64,000 bases of DNA from Quadrisphaera granulorum (GCF_003149145.1 NZ_QGDQ01000003.1:1-64000), one strand, 5' to 3'. Counted from the stretch's first letter, positions 44,390 to 54,757 are shown. A program made the numbers and translations. Notes: a model not told the origin generated them from the letters alone.

Positions 44390-44923
44390 ATGAGCGACCC
44401 GTACGCGCCGCCGGGCTCGCGGCGCGAGACAGGGCCGTCACCGCACGGCCACGACGTGCGGAGGCAACGCCGCGAGCTGCCCCCGTCCGTACCGCACCGG
44501 CCCGCCCCGGAGCGACGCCCACCGGATCCCGAGGCCGCCACCCGCACCGCGCGGCTGGGGCTGCGGTTCTCGCTGCTGATCATTGCGGGGCTCGTGGCGC
44601 TGACGCTGCCGCTGCCGTGGCGCCTCGGCGGGGCGGCGTTCATCGTGATCGGAGCAGTGGTGGGCGTGTTCGCGCTGGTGTCAGCGGTCAAGGCGCGACT
44701 GCGCTGGACGGCGGTGCTCGTGCTGAGCGTGGGCCTGGGGATGGCGGCGCTGCTGCTGCTCGTGGAGGCGCTCAACCTGGTGTTCTGGCCGTTGACCGTG
44801 GAGCGGCAGCAGTGCCTTGACACGGCGCTCACCACGTCGGCCGTGGAGCAGTGCCACGAGGACTATCAGGACGGCGTGCAGCGGCTCCTGCCGTCGGTGC
44901 CGGCACCACCCACCACCGGCTGA
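44390..44923 (+). CDS. Small membrane protein, unknown
   Basis: A 177-residue protein. A Pro/Arg/Glu-rich cytoplasmic N-terminus of ~55 residues is followed by three hydrophobic helices (LLIIAGLVALTLPL, AAFIVIGAVVGVFALVSAV, WTAVLVLSVGLGMAALLLLV) and a short outer tail with two Cys (QQCLDTAL, VEQCHEDYQ) that could form a disulfide. No function is recognised; the gene is divergent from purN. Confidence 0.7.
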   Translation: MSDPYAPPGSRRETGPSPHGHDVRRQRRELPPSVPHRPAPERRPPDPEAATRTARLGLRFSLLIIAGLVALTLPLPWRLGGAAFIVIGAVVGVFALVSAVKARLRWTAVLVLSVGLGMAALLLLVEALNLVFWPLTVERQQCLDTALTTSAVEQCHEDYQDGVQRLLPSVPAPPTTG

Positions 44924-44937
44924 CCCGCTCCCCGCGC

Positions 44938-44986
44938 ACGATCAAGGAAGTTCTGCACGCCAGGCGTGCAGAACTTCCTTGATCGT
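44938..44986. terminator. Perfect family B palindrome
   Basis: Arms ACGATCAAGGAAGTTCTGCA+CGCC (44938-44961) and the exact complement (44963-44986) around one central base. It separates convergent genes (the membrane protein and sucD). Confidence 0.88.
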
Positions 44987-45002
44987 CACCGGAGTGAGGT
45001 GT

Positions 45003-45905
45003 TCAGGCCAGGGACTTCATGACCTCACGGGCCAGCGCGGCGGTCTCGGACGGCGTGCGGCCGACCTTGACGCCTGCGGCCTCGAGGGCCTCCTTCTTGG
45101 CCTGTGCGGTGCCGGAGGAGCCCGAGACGATGGCGCCGGCGTGGCCCATGGTCTTGCCCTCGGGTGCGGTGAAGCCCGCCACGTAGCCGATGACCGGCTT
45201 GGTGACGTGCTCCTTGATGAACGCCGCGGCGCGCTCCTCGGCGTCTCCGCCGATCTCACCGATCATGACGATGGCGTCGGTGTCCGGGTCTGCCTGGAAT
45301 GCGGCGAGGGCGTCGATGTGCGTCGTCCCGATGATCGGGTCACCGCCGATGCCGACGCAGGTGGAGAAGCCGAAGTCGGCCAGCTCGTACATCATCTGGT
45401 AGGTCAGCGTGCCGGACTTGCTGACCAGGCCGATGCGCCCGGCGGGCGTGATGTCGGCGGGGATGATGCCGGCGTTGGAGGCGCCCGGCGTGATGAGGCC
45501 GGGGCAGTTCGGGCCGATGACCCGGCTGGTGCCCTTCGCCTGGGCGTGCGCGAAGAACTCCGCGGTGTCCTTGACCGGCACGCCCTCGGTGATGACGACG
45601 ACGAGCGGCACCTCGGCGTCGATCGCCTCGATCGCGGCGGACTTGGTGCCGGCGGCGGGCACGAAGATGACCGTCACGTCGGCGCCGGTCTCCTTCACGG
45701 CCTCGGCGACGGACCCGAACACCGGGACCTGGACGGGTGCACCGTCAGCTCCGGTGAACTCGACCGTCTCGCCGGCCTTCTTGGGGTTGACGCCACCGAC
45801 GACGGTGGTGCCGGAGGTCAGCATGCGCTGGGTGTGCTTGCGGCCCTCGGAGCCGGTCATGCCCTGCACGATGACCTTGGACTCGGAGGTCAGGAAGATC
45901 GCCAT
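45003..45905 (-). CDS. sucD: Succinyl-CoA synthetase alpha subunit
   Basis: A 300-residue subunit of succinate-CoA ligase (TCA cycle, substrate-level phosphorylation). The N-terminal CoA-binding Rossmann domain has [19 protein letters not shown], and the active-site His motif is [12 protein letters not shown]. The phosphohistidine loop [16 protein letters not shown] is present. It follows sucC by 36 bp. Confidence 0.97.
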   Translation of the reverse strand: MAIFLTSESKVIVQGMTGSEGRKHTQRMLTSGTTVVGGVNPKKAGETVEFTGADGAPVQVPVFGSVAEAVKETGADVTVIFVPAAGTKSAAIEAIDAEVPLVVVITEGVPVKDTAEFFAHAQAKGTSRVIGPNCPGLITPGASNAGIIPADITPAGRIGLVSKSGTLTYQMMYELADFGFSTCVGIGGDPIIGTTHIDALAAFQADPDTDAIVMIGEIGGDAEERAAAFIKEHVTKPVIGYVAGFTAPEGKTMGHAGAIVSGSSGTAQAKKEALEAAGVKVGRTPSETAALAREVMKSLA

Positions 45906-45941
45906 TGTCGTTGTTCCTCAGTCTCGGCGGTCAGCGGGCGG

Positions 45942-47126
45942 TCAGGCCGCAGCCAGCTCGGCGGCCTTGCGGGCGGCGCCGTCCATCGTGTCGACCACGG
46001 TCACCAGCGGGTGAGCGGCCTCCGCGAGGATGCGCCGGCCCTCCACCACGTTGTTGCCGTCGAGCCGCACGACCAGCGGCTTGGTGGCCTCGTCACCGAG
46101 GATCTCCAGCGCCTGGACGATGCCGTTGGCCACCTCGTCGCACGCGGTGATGCCGCCGAAGACGTTGACGAAGACGCTCTTGACCTGGGGGTCTCCGAGG
46201 ATGACGTCGAGGCCGTTGGCCATCACCTGAGCGGAGGCACCGCCGCCGATGTCGAGGAAGTTGGCGGGCTTGACGCCACCGAACTCCTCACCGGCCTGCG
46301 CGACGACGTCGAGGGTGCTCATCACGAGCCCCGCGCCGTTGCCGATGATGCCGACCTCGCCGTCGAGCTTGACGTAGTTGAGGTGGCTGGCGCGCGCCTT
46401 GGCCTCGAGCGGGTCACCAGCGGCGGCCTCCTCCTCGGCGAGGGCGGCGGTGTCGGGGTGGCGGAAGGAGGCGTTGTCGTCGAGCGAGACCTTGCCGTCC
46501 AGCGCCACCACGCGGCCATCGCCGGTGAGGACCAGCGGGTTGACCTCGACCAGCGTGGCGTCGGCCTTGCGGTAGACCGTGCCGAGCTTCACGAGGACGT
46601 CGGCGACCTGCGCCGCGACGTCCTCCCCGAAGCCGGCGGTCTTCACGATCTCATCGGCCTTGGCGGCGTCGATGCCGGTGATCGGGTCGACCGCGACGCG
46701 CGCGAGCGCCTCGGGGCGCTCCACGGCGAGCTGCTCGATCTCCATGCCGCCCTCGACGCTGGCCATGGCCAGGTAGCGCCGCTCGGCGCGGTCGAGCAGC
46801 AGGGACACGTAGTACTCGGTGGCGATGTCCGCACCGGCGGCGATCATCACCTTGTGGACGGTGTGGCCCTTGATGTCCATCCCGAGGATGTCCTTGGCGC
46901 GCGCCTCGGCCTCGTCAGGACTCTTGGCCACCTTGACGCCGCCGGCCTTGCCGCGGCCGCCGACCTTCACCTGGGCCTTGACGACGACGACCTTGCCGTC
47001 GACTCCGGCTCCCAGCTTCTCGGCGGCAGCGCGGGCCTCCTCGGGCGTGGTCGCCACCAGGCCCGGCAGCACCGGAACTCCGTGGGACTCGAAAAGGTCA
47101 CGCGCTTGGTACTCGTACAGGTCCAC
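45942..47126 (-). CDS. sucC: Succinyl-CoA synthetase beta subunit
   Basis: A 394-residue ATP-grasp subunit. [20 protein letters not shown]-type start, [55 protein letters not shown] and [13 protein letters not shown] are the family motifs. GTG 47126 has GGAGG upstream and gives the normal N-terminus; the frame to 47216 is non-homologous. Forms the sucCD operon. Confidence 0.97.
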   Translation of the reverse strand: MDLYEYQARDLFESHGVPVLPGLVATTPEEARAAAEKLGAGVDGKVVVVKAQVKVGGRGKAGGVKVAKSPDEAEARAKDILGMDIKGHTVHKVMIAAGADIATEYYVSLLLDRAERRYLAMASVEGGMEIEQLAVERPEALARVAVDPITGIDAAKADEIVKTAGFGEDVAAQVADVLVKLGTVYRKADATLVEVNPLVLTGDGRVVALDGKVSLDDNASFRHPDTAALAEEEAAAGDPLEAKARASHLNYVKLDGEVGIIGNGAGLVMSTLDVVAQAGEEFGGVKPANFLDIGGGASAQVMANGLDVILGDPQVKSVFVNVFGGITACDEVANGIVQALEILGDEATKPLVVRLDGNNVVEGRRILAEAAHPLVTVVDTMDGAARKAAELAAA

Positions 47127-47282
47127 TGGGGCTGCGCCTCCATCGTCGGCCGCTGCGGGTGCCCGCGGACGGGCCGAACCTGCTCGTGGGCCGCTCAGCC
47201 TGCACGCGGGGTGCATCCGCGAGCGTAACGAGCCCGCTCAGCCCCGCCCGACGAGCCCCAGCCCACCCCCACCCCCTCGTTG

Positions 47283-47331
47283 ACGATCAAGGAAGCTCTG
47301 CACGGCGCGCGTGCACTGCTTCCTTGATCGT
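47283..47331. terminator. Family B palindrome downstream of the response-regulator gene
   Basis: Arms ACGATCAAGGAAGCTCTGCA+CG (47283-47304) and CGTGCACTGCTTCCTTGATC+GT (47310-47331), with one internal mismatch. Lies between the response-regulator stop (47350) and the sucC start, so it terminates the two-component operon. Confidence 0.83.
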
Positions 47332-47349
47332 GGGCGGGGTGGGTGTCGG

Positions 47350-48084
47350 TCAGCGGTGGACCCACGCGTAGCCGTTCTCGGGGCGCCCGGCCACGCCGTA
47401 CCGCGGCCGCACCACGGCGCGCCCTGTCTGCTCGAGGTGCTCCAGGTAGCGCCGGGCGCTGACGCGGGCCATGCCGCACCGGGCGGCCACCTCACCGGCG
47501 GACAGGTCGGGCTCGGCGGCCGAGCGCAGCACCTGCACCACCAGCTCCAGGCTGCGGTGCGACAGCCCCTTGGGCAGCTGCTCCGGCGTCCGCTGGCCGT
47601 GCCCGGCGGCCCCGGCGGTGCCGCCGGGGTGGAGCAGCCTGTCGACGTCGTCCTGTCCCAGTCCGCCGCTCGCCCCGGTGAGCGCGAGCGCCCTCCGGTG
47701 CGCCGCGTACGCCTGCATCCGCTCGGTGAACAGCGCCAGCGAGAACGGCTTGACGAGGTAGTCGGCCACGCCGCCCGCCATCGACGTGCGCACCACCTCC
47801 AGCTCACGTGCGGCGGTCACCACGACGACGTCGACGTCGGAGCCGCTCGCCCGCAATGCCCGCAGCACCTCGGTGCCGGGAAGGTCGGGCAGGTGCACGT
47901 CGAGCAGCACGAGGTCGGGCGCGAGCGCCTCGACGGCACGCAGCGCGTCGGCGCCGCGGTGCACCACCCCGATGCACGCGAACCCGGGCAGCGTTCCGAC
48001 GTACGCCTGGTGGAGAGACGCGACGGCCACGTCGTCGTCGACGACGAGTACCCGCACGACCTGCCCCGAGACCTGCTCGCTCAT
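47350..48084 (-). CDS. CitB/DctR-type response regulator
   Basis: A 244-residue regulator. The receiver domain has VLVVDDDVAVASLHQ, the phospho-acceptor in LVLLDVHLPD, VVVTAARE and the conserved Lys in YLVKPF. The C-terminal DNA-binding part has LSAGEVAARCGMARVSARRYLEHL, a helix-turn-helix of the CitB/DcuR type. Overlaps the kinase gene by ATGA. The divergent tctCBA genes make tricarboxylate uptake its likely target. Confidence 0.93.
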   Translation of the reverse strand: MSEQVSGQVVRVLVVDDDVAVASLHQAYVGTLPGFACIGVVHRGADALRAVEALAPDLVLLDVHLPDLPGTEVLRALRASGSDVDVVVVTAARELEVVRTSMAGGVADYLVKPFSLALFTERMQAYAAHRRALALTGASGGLGQDDVDRLLHPGGTAGAAGHGQRTPEQLPKGLSHRSLELVVQVLRSAAEPDLSAGEVAARCGMARVSARRYLEHLEQTGRAVVRPRYGVAGRPENGYAWVHR

Positions 48085-49760
48085 GTCCCGGCCCCCGCCA
48101 GCTCGGTCGAGGACGACGACGACGAGCGGCCCGTCCCGCCGCCGAGCACCACCTCGAAGCGCGCCCCGCCCAGCTCGGAGCGGGTCACCCTCGCGGAGCC
48201 CCCGCGGCGCGCAGCGATGCGCGCGACGAGCGCGAGGCCGATGCCCTGGCCGTGGCGACCGTCGCCGCCGGCCTTGGTGGTCACGCCCACCCGGAACACC
48301 TCCTCGCGCAGCGGCTCGGGCACGCCCGGCCCGTCGTCGTCGATGGTGAGCACCCAACCGCCCGCGCTGCCACTCTGCACATCGCCCTGCGCATCACCGT
48401 TCACGTCGCCCTGCACGTCGACCACCACCCGGCCGCCCTGGCCTGCGGCGTCGAGGGCGTTGTCGACGAGGTTGCCCAGCACGGTGATGACGTCGTCGCC
48501 GGCGCCCTCGGGCACGCGCGTGGCGGGGGTGACGACGAGCGTGGCCCCGCGCTCCCGGGCGAGGGCCGCCTTGGCCATGAGCAGCGCGGACACGGAGGCG
48601 TCCTCCACCCCGCCGAGGCCGGCCCCCGACAGCAGGCGCCCCCCTCCACCGAGCCTGTCGATGAGGGCGACGGCGTCGGCGGTGCGGCCCAGCTCCAGCA
48701 GGCCCTGCAGCACGTGCAGCTGGTTGGAGAACTCGTGCGCCTGCGCGCGCAGGGTGGTGGTGAGGCTGCGCTGCCCGTCGAGCTCGCGCACGGCGCCGGA
48801 CAGCTCGGTCCTGTCGCGCACGGTGAGCACACGGCCGACGCGGCGGCCGTGCACGAGCGCGGGGGTGCGGCTGGCGAGCAGCACGCGCTCGCCGACGAGC
48901 AGCGGGGCGTCCACAGCGTCGTCGTCGGCTTCGAGCAGTTCCAGGGCGGCAGGGTCGAGGACGTCGGCGGCGTAGCGGCCGGTGAGCGCACCACCGACGC
49001 GGCCGTCGTCCTGCCCGCCGTCGAGGTCGAGCAGGCGGCACGCCTCGTCGTTGACGAGCACCACCCGGCCCCGCTCGTCGACGGCGAGCACGCCCTCGCG
49101 GATCCCGTGGAGCATGGCCTCACGCGCCTGCAGCAACCGGGCGATCTCGTCGGGTTCCAGGCCCATGATGCGGCGGCGCACCAGGCGTGTGAGCAGGTAG
49201 GAGCCAGCCGAGCCGAGCACCGCGGCGCCACCGAGCCACGCGGCCAGCCAGGGCACGTCCTCGGTGAAGTCGTCGTCAAGTTCGGACTCCACGATGCCCA
49301 CCGAGACAGCGCCGATGATGCGGTCGGCGCTGTCCGTGATCGGAACCTTGGCGCGTAGAGACGGGCCGAGGGTCCCGGTCTGGGTTCCGACGAAGGTGTC
49401 CCCGCGCAGCACCTCCGCGGCGCTCGTCGTGCTCGGCGAGCCGATCCTCGACTTGTCGGGATGGCTCAGGCGAATGCCGTCGCGGTCGAGGAACACAACG
49501 AAAGACACCTTCGACGCCTGCTGCAGCAGGTCGGCCAGAGGGTCGAGCGCTGTGCTGGGGTTCGGCTCCGCGTACGCCTCCTGCACGTCCGGCAACGTCG
49601 CAGCGTTCCGGGCGACGGCGAGCATCTGCTCGCTGTAGGCCTGCCGGATCTGGCGCTGCTGCAGCGAGACGGCAGCGAACCCGGCCAGCACCACGCAGGA
49701 CAGCACGATGAGTGCCTGCAGCGCGAGCAGCTGCGGGCCGAGCGGCATCGGCCGGCGCAT
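48081..49760 (-). CDS. CitA/DcuS-type sensor histidine kinase
   Basis: A 559-residue kinase. First membrane helix (LLALQALIVLSCVVLAGFAA), extracytoplasmic sCache-like domain (~40-175) as in citrate/C4 sensors, second helix, a PAS domain (~205-320), the H-box RAQAHEFSNQLHVLQGLLEL and the ATPase motifs DNALDAAG, DDDGPGVP and HGQGIGLALV. It should sense external tri- or dicarboxylates. Cotranslated with its response regulator. Confidence 0.94.
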   Translation of the reverse strand: MRRPMPLGPQLLALQALIVLSCVVLAGFAAVSLQQRQIRQAYSEQMLAVARNAATLPDVQEAYAEPNPSTALDPLADLLQQASKVSFVVFLDRDGIRLSHPDKSRIGSPSTTSAAEVLRGDTFVGTQTGTLGPSLRAKVPITDSADRIIGAVSVGIVESELDDDFTEDVPWLAAWLGGAAVLGSAGSYLLTRLVRRRIMGLEPDEIARLLQAREAMLHGIREGVLAVDERGRVVLVNDEACRLLDLDGGQDDGRVGGALTGRYAADVLDPAALELLEADDDAVDAPLLVGERVLLASRTPALVHGRRVGRVLTVRDRTELSGAVRELDGQRSLTTTLRAQAHEFSNQLHVLQGLLELGRTADAVALIDRLGGGGRLLSGAGLGGVEDASVSALLMAKAALARERGATLVVTPATRVPEGAGDDVITVLGNLVDNALDAAGQGGRVVVDVQGDVNGDAQGDVQSGSAGGWVLTIDDDGPGVPEPLREEVFRVGVTTKAGGDGRHGQGIGLALVARIAARRGGSARVTRSELGGARFEVVLGGGTGRSSSSSSTELAGAGT

Positions 49761-49969
49761 GCGCCCATCATCACCGACCGCGGGCGCGCGAGGGAACGCT
49801 CAGGCCCCTGACGGACCACGTGGCCAATACGACCAGAACCACCGCAACGGCCGCTACCACCAGTACGGCCGCATGCTGGGCATCTGCTGAGCGCAGGAAC
49901 ACCCTTCTCGTCATCGAGCCGCACGGCTCTCCGCTCCGATGGTGGGGCGGACGACGAGGAGGTCGCCAC
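49761..49969. other. Divergent control region of the kinase and tct operons
   Basis: 209 bp between starts. It includes a small GAGCCG-CA-CGGCTC hairpin at 49916-49929 and a GAGGAGG site for tctC. No clear operator repeats were identified. Confidence 0.5.
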
Positions 49970-50998
49970 GTGCCCAGCACCACCCTTTCCCGTTCCAGGT
50001 TCCGCGCCCTGCGCGCCACGCTCGCCGGCCTCGGCGCCGTCGCCCTGCTGAGCACCGCCGCGTGCGGCTCGAGCGGTACCAGCGCCGGTTCCGGCGGAGA
50101 TGGCGCAGCCAAGCCGATCAACCGTTTGGAGATCATGGCCCCGGCCGACCCGGGCGGCGGCTGGGACCAGACCGCGCGCGCCATGAGCAGTGCCATCGAG
50201 GCGGACAAGCTGGCCAAGAGCGTGCAGGTGTCCAACGTGGGCGGCGCCGGCGGCACGGTGGGCCTGGCAGAGCTCAAGAACGAGCGCAGCGAGGACTTCC
50301 TCATGGTCATGGGCCTGGTCATGGTCGGCGCCGTCGAGACGAACAAGAGCCAGGCCACCCTGGCCGACACCACGCCGCTGGCGCGCCTGACCAGCGAGGA
50401 CGAGGTCATCGTCGTCCCCGCCGAGTCCCCCTACAAGACCATCGACGACCTCGTGGCCGCCATGAAGAGCGAGGGCCGGGGCGTCTCCATCGCCGGCGGA
50501 TCGGCTGGAGGCACCGACAACATCCTCGCCGGGCTGCTGGCCAAGGAAGCGGGCGTGCCCGCCACCGACCTCAACTACATCGCCTACTCCGGCGGCGGCG
50601 AGTCGCTCGCGGCGCTGCTCGGCAACCAGGTCAGCGCCGGCATCTCGGGCGCAGGCGAGTACGCCAAGCAGGTCGAGGCCGGCACGGTGCGGGCCCTGGC
50701 CGTCTCCGGCGCCGAGCGCATCGAGGGCCTGGACGCCCCGACGCTCAAGGAGTCCGGCTACGACATCGAGTTCACCAACTGGCGCGGCGTCGTGGCTCCC
50801 CCCGGCATCTCCGAGGAGGCCGAGGCGAAGCTCGAGAAGCTCGTCGACGACATGCACTCCTCGAAGGCGTGGACCGACCTGGTCGCCAAGAACGGCTGGA
50901 CGGACGACTACCTCTCCGGTGACGAGTTCGAGACCTTCCTGGGCTCCGAGCAGGAGCGCATCAGCGGGGTCCTCAAGGACATCGGGCTGACCCAGTGA
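49970..50998 (+). CDS. tctC: Tripartite tricarboxylate transporter substrate-binding lipoprotein
   Basis: A 342-residue binding protein. Signal peptide ends in a lipobox (LSTAAC), giving a membrane-tethered lipoprotein. Family motifs include IMAPADPGGGWDQTARAM, VSNVGGAGGTVGLAEL, YKTIDDLVAAMK, GGSAGGTDNILAGLLAKEAG and NWRGVVAPPGI. It captures citrate-like acids for TctAB. GTG 49970 is chosen for its GAGGAGG site. Confidence 0.94.
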   Translation: MPSTTLSRSRFRALRATLAGLGAVALLSTAACGSSGTSAGSGGDGAAKPINRLEIMAPADPGGGWDQTARAMSSAIEADKLAKSVQVSNVGGAGGTVGLAELKNERSEDFLMVMGLVMVGAVETNKSQATLADTTPLARLTSEDEVIVVPAESPYKTIDDLVAAMKSEGRGVSIAGGSAGGTDNILAGLLAKEAGVPATDLNYIAYSGGGESLAALLGNQVSAGISGAGEYAKQVEAGTVRALAVSGAERIEGLDAPTLKESGYDIEFTNWRGVVAPPGISEEAEAKLEKLVDDMHSSKAWTDLVAKNGWTDDYLSGDEFETFLGSEQERISGVLKDIGLTQ

Positions 50999-51540
50999 GC
51001 ACCATCGACACCTCGGGCCCGGCGACGGAGCGCGCCGCGCGCTCCCGCGGCCCGATCCCCAAGAGCGAGCTGGCGGTAGCCGCCGTGCTCGGTGGCCTGG
51101 GGGTGTTCGCCCTCGTCGACGCCCACACCATCGCCGTCCCGGCCTCGGCGAGCGCCGTCGGCCCCCGGGCCTTCCCCTACGCGGTGGGCGCCCTGCTCGT
51201 GCTCTCGGCCGTCGGCCTCGTGATCGCGCTCCTGCGCGGCGACCGCGGCGAGGTCGAAGGCGGCGAGGACGTCGACACCGACGGCGGCGCCGACTGGGCG
51301 GCGGTGCTGAAGCTCACCGGCTCCTTCGCGGCACTGTGCGTGCTCGTGGAGCCGCTCGGGTGGCTCATCGCGGCGTCGGTCATGTTCACCGGCGCGGCCT
51401 GGACCCTCGGGGCCCGGCCGTGGTGGCGCGCGCTGCTCGTGGCGCTGGTGCTCAACACCGTCGTCCAGATCCTGTTCACACAGCTGCTCGGGGTGTACCT
51501 GCCCGCGGGCCCGCTCGAGGGGGTGCCCGGCCTTGGGTGA
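50995..51540 (+). CDS. tctB: Tripartite tricarboxylate transporter small subunit
   Basis: A 181-residue membrane protein with four hydrophobic segments and the TctB pattern ([20 protein letters not shown], then [20 protein letters not shown]). Overlaps tctC (GTGA) and tctA (8 bp). It is the small membrane subunit of the secondary transporter. Confidence 0.92.
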   Translation: MSTIDTSGPATERAARSRGPIPKSELAVAAVLGGLGVFALVDAHTIAVPASASAVGPRAFPYAVGALLVLSAVGLVIALLRGDRGEVEGGEDVDTDGGADWAAVLKLTGSFAALCVLVEPLGWLIAASVMFTGAAWTLGARPWWRALLVALVLNTVVQILFTQLLGVYLPAGPLEGVPGLG

Positions 51541-53134
51541 CGTCGGCGCACTGCTCGCGGGCTTCGAGACCGCCCTGCAGCCGCAGTACCTGCTCTTCGC
51601 CGTCATCGGGGTGCTCCTGGGCACCGCCGTCGGCGTGCTGCCCGGCATCGGCCCGGCCATGACACTGGCGCTGCTGCTGCCGCTCACGTACTCGCTGGAC
51701 CCGACGGCCGCGTTCATCATGTTCGCCGGCATCTACTACGGCGGCATGTACGGCGGCTCGACCACGTCGATCCTGCTGAACACCCCCGGCGAGTCGGCCT
51801 CGATCATCACCGCGCTCGAGGGCAACAAGATGGCCAAGGCCGGTCGCGGGGCCGCGGCACTGGCCACGGCGGCGCTCGGCTCCTTCGTGGCCGGGACCAT
51901 CGCCACCGTCGCCCTGTCGCTGGTGGCGCCCACGGTCGCGAAGCTCGCGGTGCAGCTCGGCCCACCGGACTACGTCGCCCTGGCGGTGCTGGCCTTCCTC
52001 ACGGTGGCCGCGATGCTCGGCTCCTCCCCCGCCCGCGGCATCTCGTCGCTGGCGCTCGGGCTGTTCATCTCCGTCATCGGCACCGACTCCCTCACCGGTC
52101 AGCAGCGCTTCACCCTCGGGCTGCCGACGCTGGGCGACGGCATCGACATCGTCATCGTGGCGGTGGGCTTCTTCGCCGTCGGCGAGGCACTGCACGTGGC
52201 CTCCCGGCTGCGCCGCGGGCCGATCCCCCTGGTGCCGATCACCGGCAAGTGGTTCACCAAGCAGGACTTCCGCAGGTCGTGGAAGCCGTGGCTGCGCGGC
52301 ACCGTCATCGGCTTCCCGATCGGCACCATTCCCGCCGGCGGCGCCGAGCTCGGCACGTTCCTCTCCTACGCCACCGAGCGGAAGCTCTCCCAGCACAAGG
52401 AGCAGTTCGGCCACGGCGCCATCGAGGGCGTCGCGGGGCCGGAGGCCGCCAACAACGCCTCGGCCGCCGGCGTGCTCGTGCCGCTGCTGACCCTCGGTCT
52501 CCCCACCGGCGCCACCGCGGCGATCATGCTGGCGGCGTTCCAGAGCTACGGCATCCAGCCCGGCCCCACGCTGTTCACCGAACAGAGCGACCTGGTCTGG
52601 GCGCTCATCGCCAGCCTCTACATCGGCAACGTGCTGCTGCTCGTGCTGAACCTGCCGCTGGTGGGCGTATGGGTCAAGGTGCTGCGCCTGCCCCGGCCCT
52701 ACCTGTACGCGGGCATCCTCACCTTCGCCGCACTCGGCGTGTACGCCGTGGGCGCCTCGGTGGAGGACCTCGTGCTGCTGTTCATCCTCGGCGGCATCGG
52801 GTGGGCCATGCGCTCGTTCGGCTTCCCGGTGGCTCCCGCCATCGTGGGCCTCATCCTCGGCCCGATCGCCGAGGAGCAGCTGCGGCGCACCCTCGCGATC
52901 AGCCAGGGAGACCCGACGGCGCTGGTCACGAGCCCCTTCGCGGCGGTCGTCTACTGCCTCGTGGTGGTGGCGTTCGTCGGCAGCCAGTGGCTGAAGCGGC
53001 GCCAGGCCCGGCTCGACGCGGCGGTGTTCGCGGTGGCCCAGGCCAGCACCACCCCCGGCGGTCCCACCGCTCCCGTGGACGACAGCCGTCTGGCATCCAC
53101 CGCTCGCGCCAGCTCGAAGGAGGACGGCCAGTGA
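51533..53134 (+). CDS. tctA: Tripartite tricarboxylate transporter large subunit
   Basis: A 533-residue permease with ~12 membrane segments. It has the TctA signature [22 protein letters not shown] and the second-half [30 protein letters not shown] 51533 is the only start that places the family N-terminus correctly. The C-terminal ~30 residues after the last helix are polar. Coupled to the downstream Usp gene. Confidence 0.95.
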   Translation: MGDVGALLAGFETALQPQYLLFAVIGVLLGTAVGVLPGIGPAMTLALLLPLTYSLDPTAAFIMFAGIYYGGMYGGSTTSILLNTPGESASIITALEGNKMAKAGRGAAALATAALGSFVAGTIATVALSLVAPTVAKLAVQLGPPDYVALAVLAFLTVAAMLGSSPARGISSLALGLFISVIGTDSLTGQQRFTLGLPTLGDGIDIVIVAVGFFAVGEALHVASRLRRGPIPLVPITGKWFTKQDFRRSWKPWLRGTVIGFPIGTIPAGGAELGTFLSYATERKLSQHKEQFGHGAIEGVAGPEAANNASAAGVLVPLLTLGLPTGATAAIMLAAFQSYGIQPGPTLFTEQSDLVWALIASLYIGNVLLLVLNLPLVGVWVKVLRLPRPYLYAGILTFAALGVYAVGASVEDLVLLFILGGIGWAMRSFGFPVAPAIVGLILGPIAEEQLRRTLAISQGDPTALVTSPFAAVVYCLVVVAFVGSQWLKRRQARLDAAVFAVAQASTTPGGPTAPVDDSRLASTARASSKEDGQ

Positions 53135-53526
53135 CCATCGTCGTGGGCTACGTGCCCAAGCCCGAGGGGCGCGCCGCACTGGTGGCCGCCCTCGAGGAGG
53201 CCGACCTGCGCGGGGAGAGCCTCCACGTGCTCAACACCTCCAAGGGAGACGCCTACTCCGACCCCGGCTACGCCTCCCAGGACGACCTCGCCGAGGTCAA
53301 GGCACTCCTGGACGAGTCCGGCGTGCCGTACGAGCTGGAGCACCGCCTGGGCGACCAGGCCGGCGGCGCCGCGGACATCCTCGAGGCCGTCGAGCGGCTC
53401 GGCGCCTCGCTGGTGGTCATCGGCATCCGCAAGCGCACCCCCACCGGGAAGCTGCTGTTCGGCAGCGACGCGCAGACCGTGCTGCTGCACGCGCCCTGCC
53501 AGGTGCTGGCGGTCAAGGCCGGCTGA
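53131..53526 (+). CDS. Universal stress protein cotranscribed with tctCBA
   Basis: A 131-residue UspA-fold protein. The start [13 protein letters not shown], an aspartate/basic helix face, and the nucleotide loop [20 protein letters not shown] (canonical G-2x-G-9x-G-S/T pattern loosened) with HAPCQVLAV at the end. GTG start overlaps the tctA stop (GTGA) with GGAGG upstream, so it is made with the transporter. It may regulate transport according to ATP status (inference). Confidence 0.88.
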   Translation: MTIVVGYVPKPEGRAALVAALEEADLRGESLHVLNTSKGDAYSDPGYASQDDLAEVKALLDESGVPYELEHRLGDQAGGAADILEAVERLGASLVVIGIRKRTPTGKLLFGSDAQTVLLHAPCQVLAVKAG

Positions 53527-53560
53527 GCCCCGGCGCCGGCTCCGCTCCGGTCGCCCCCCT

Positions 53561-53639
53561 CCCGACGATCATGCGCCTGCGCGTCACCTCCGCTGCCCTT
53601 CCCCGCAGTGTCGTGGCGCGCAGGCGCATGATCGTCGGG
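53561..53639. terminator. Inverted repeat between Usp and glycerophosphodiesterase genes
   Basis: Arms CCCGACGATCATGCGCCTGC+GCG (53561-53583) and the exact complement (53617-53639), with a 33-nt loop, between convergent genes. The arm begins like families A and B (GATCAT) but continues with a unique extension. Confidence 0.85.
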
Positions 53640-53657
53640 GGGGCGGTCGGTTCCTCG

Positions 53658-54707
53658 TCAGTCCAGGGCTTCTCGCGCGGCGGCGGGGTCGTCGGTGAAC
53701 ACCCCGTCGACCCCGTCCTCGCGCAGCTGCCGCAGCAGCGCCGCCACGTCACCGCGAGCGGCCAGGTCTCCGCGCGGACCGCCGCTGCGCAGCTCCGCCG
53801 GCAGGAACGTGTTCTCCGGCCTCACCGTGTACGGCACCACGGCCAGCCCCGCGGCGTGAGCGTCGTCCACCAGCCGGCTCCTTGACGACAGGCCGCGCGC
53901 GTCGCGCGGCTCCACCTGCACCAGGTGCGGCGCGAGCACGTCGGCCCAGCCGCGCAGCTCCCGCAGCCCGGACGGGGTGCACAGGTCGGCGTAGTCGCGG
54001 TGGTCTCCCGCGAGGCGCAGGTCCGGGGGTGCGCCGGTGGGCTGCGTCAGCTGGGCCAGTCGCAGCGAGGGGACGGCAGCACGCAGCCTCCGCAGGGGCG
54101 CAACTTCAAAACACTGGACGACGACGACGGCGCCAGCGGCCGACCTCCCGCCGCTGCCGCCGTCGTCGTCGCCCACCAGCCCGAAAGCCTCCAGCGCGGC
54201 GAGTAGCCGCGGCTCCAGCGCCAGCCCCGCCGCCGCGAAGTGCCCGGGATGCTTGAGCTCGGGCCACACCGCCACCGGCCACCCGGCCCGCGCCGACAGC
54301 TCCTCGCGCAGCGCGAGCACCTCGGCGAACGTCATGATCGCCTGCTCTCCGTTGTGAGCGGCGCTCTCAGGACGCAGGTCGGGCAGCCGTTCGCGCGCCC
54401 GCAGGGTGCGAACCTGCGCCAGCGTCAGGTCCTGGCTGAACCATCCGGTGAGCGAGACCCCGTCGACCACCCGCGTGGTGCGCAGGTGCGCCAACTCGGG
54501 GTGGTCGGCCACGTCGGTGGTGTCGGACAGCTCCGCCTCGTGCCGGACGACGAGCTCGCCGTCGGCGGTGGCGACGAGATCGACGTCCACGCCGTCGGCA
54601 CCGTCCGCGACAGCCAGCTCGTAGGCGGCGCGGGTGTGCTCGGGGCGGCGGACGCTGGCGCCCCGATGCCCGATCACCACCGGCCTGCGGCCGTCAGCTC
54701 TGCTCAT
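53658..54707 (-). CDS. Glycerophosphodiester phosphodiesterase
   Basis: A 349-residue TIM-barrel enzyme that cleaves glycerophosphodiesters to glycerol-3-phosphate plus alcohol. The catalytic His pair and metal ligands are in GHRGASVRRPEHT and DVDLVATADGELVVRHE; the C-terminal DGVDGVFTDDP is also typical. There is a Gly/Ser-rich insertion near residue 190. No signal peptide, so cytoplasmic. A second, partial family member is at the window's right edge. Confidence 0.9.
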   Translation of the reverse strand: MSRADGRRPVVIGHRGASVRRPEHTRAAYELAVADGADGVDVDLVATADGELVVRHEAELSDTTDVADHPELAHLRTTRVVDGVSLTGWFSQDLTLAQVRTLRARERLPDLRPESAAHNGEQAIMTFAEVLALREELSARAGWPVAVWPELKHPGHFAAAGLALEPRLLAALEAFGLVGDDDGGSGGRSAAGAVVVVQCFEVAPLRRLRAAVPSLRLAQLTQPTGAPPDLRLAGDHRDYADLCTPSGLRELRGWADVLAPHLVQVEPRDARGLSSRSRLVDDAHAAGLAVVPYTVRPENTFLPAELRSGGPRGDLAARGDVAALLRQLREDGVDGVFTDDPAAAREALD

Positions 54708-54730
54708 GGCACCCCTTCCGCCTCCGCCGC

Positions 54731-54754
54731 GCGACGATCAAGGACGCCTGCGCC
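54731..54754. repeat. Solitary diverged family B arm
   Basis: GCGACGATCAAGGACGCCTG+CGCC, a single arm starting like family B but with a GACGCC extension. It lies between the GDPD start and the MocR stop (54758), both on the minus strand. No partner arm within 100 bp. Confidence 0.6.
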
Positions 54755-54757
54755 ACC

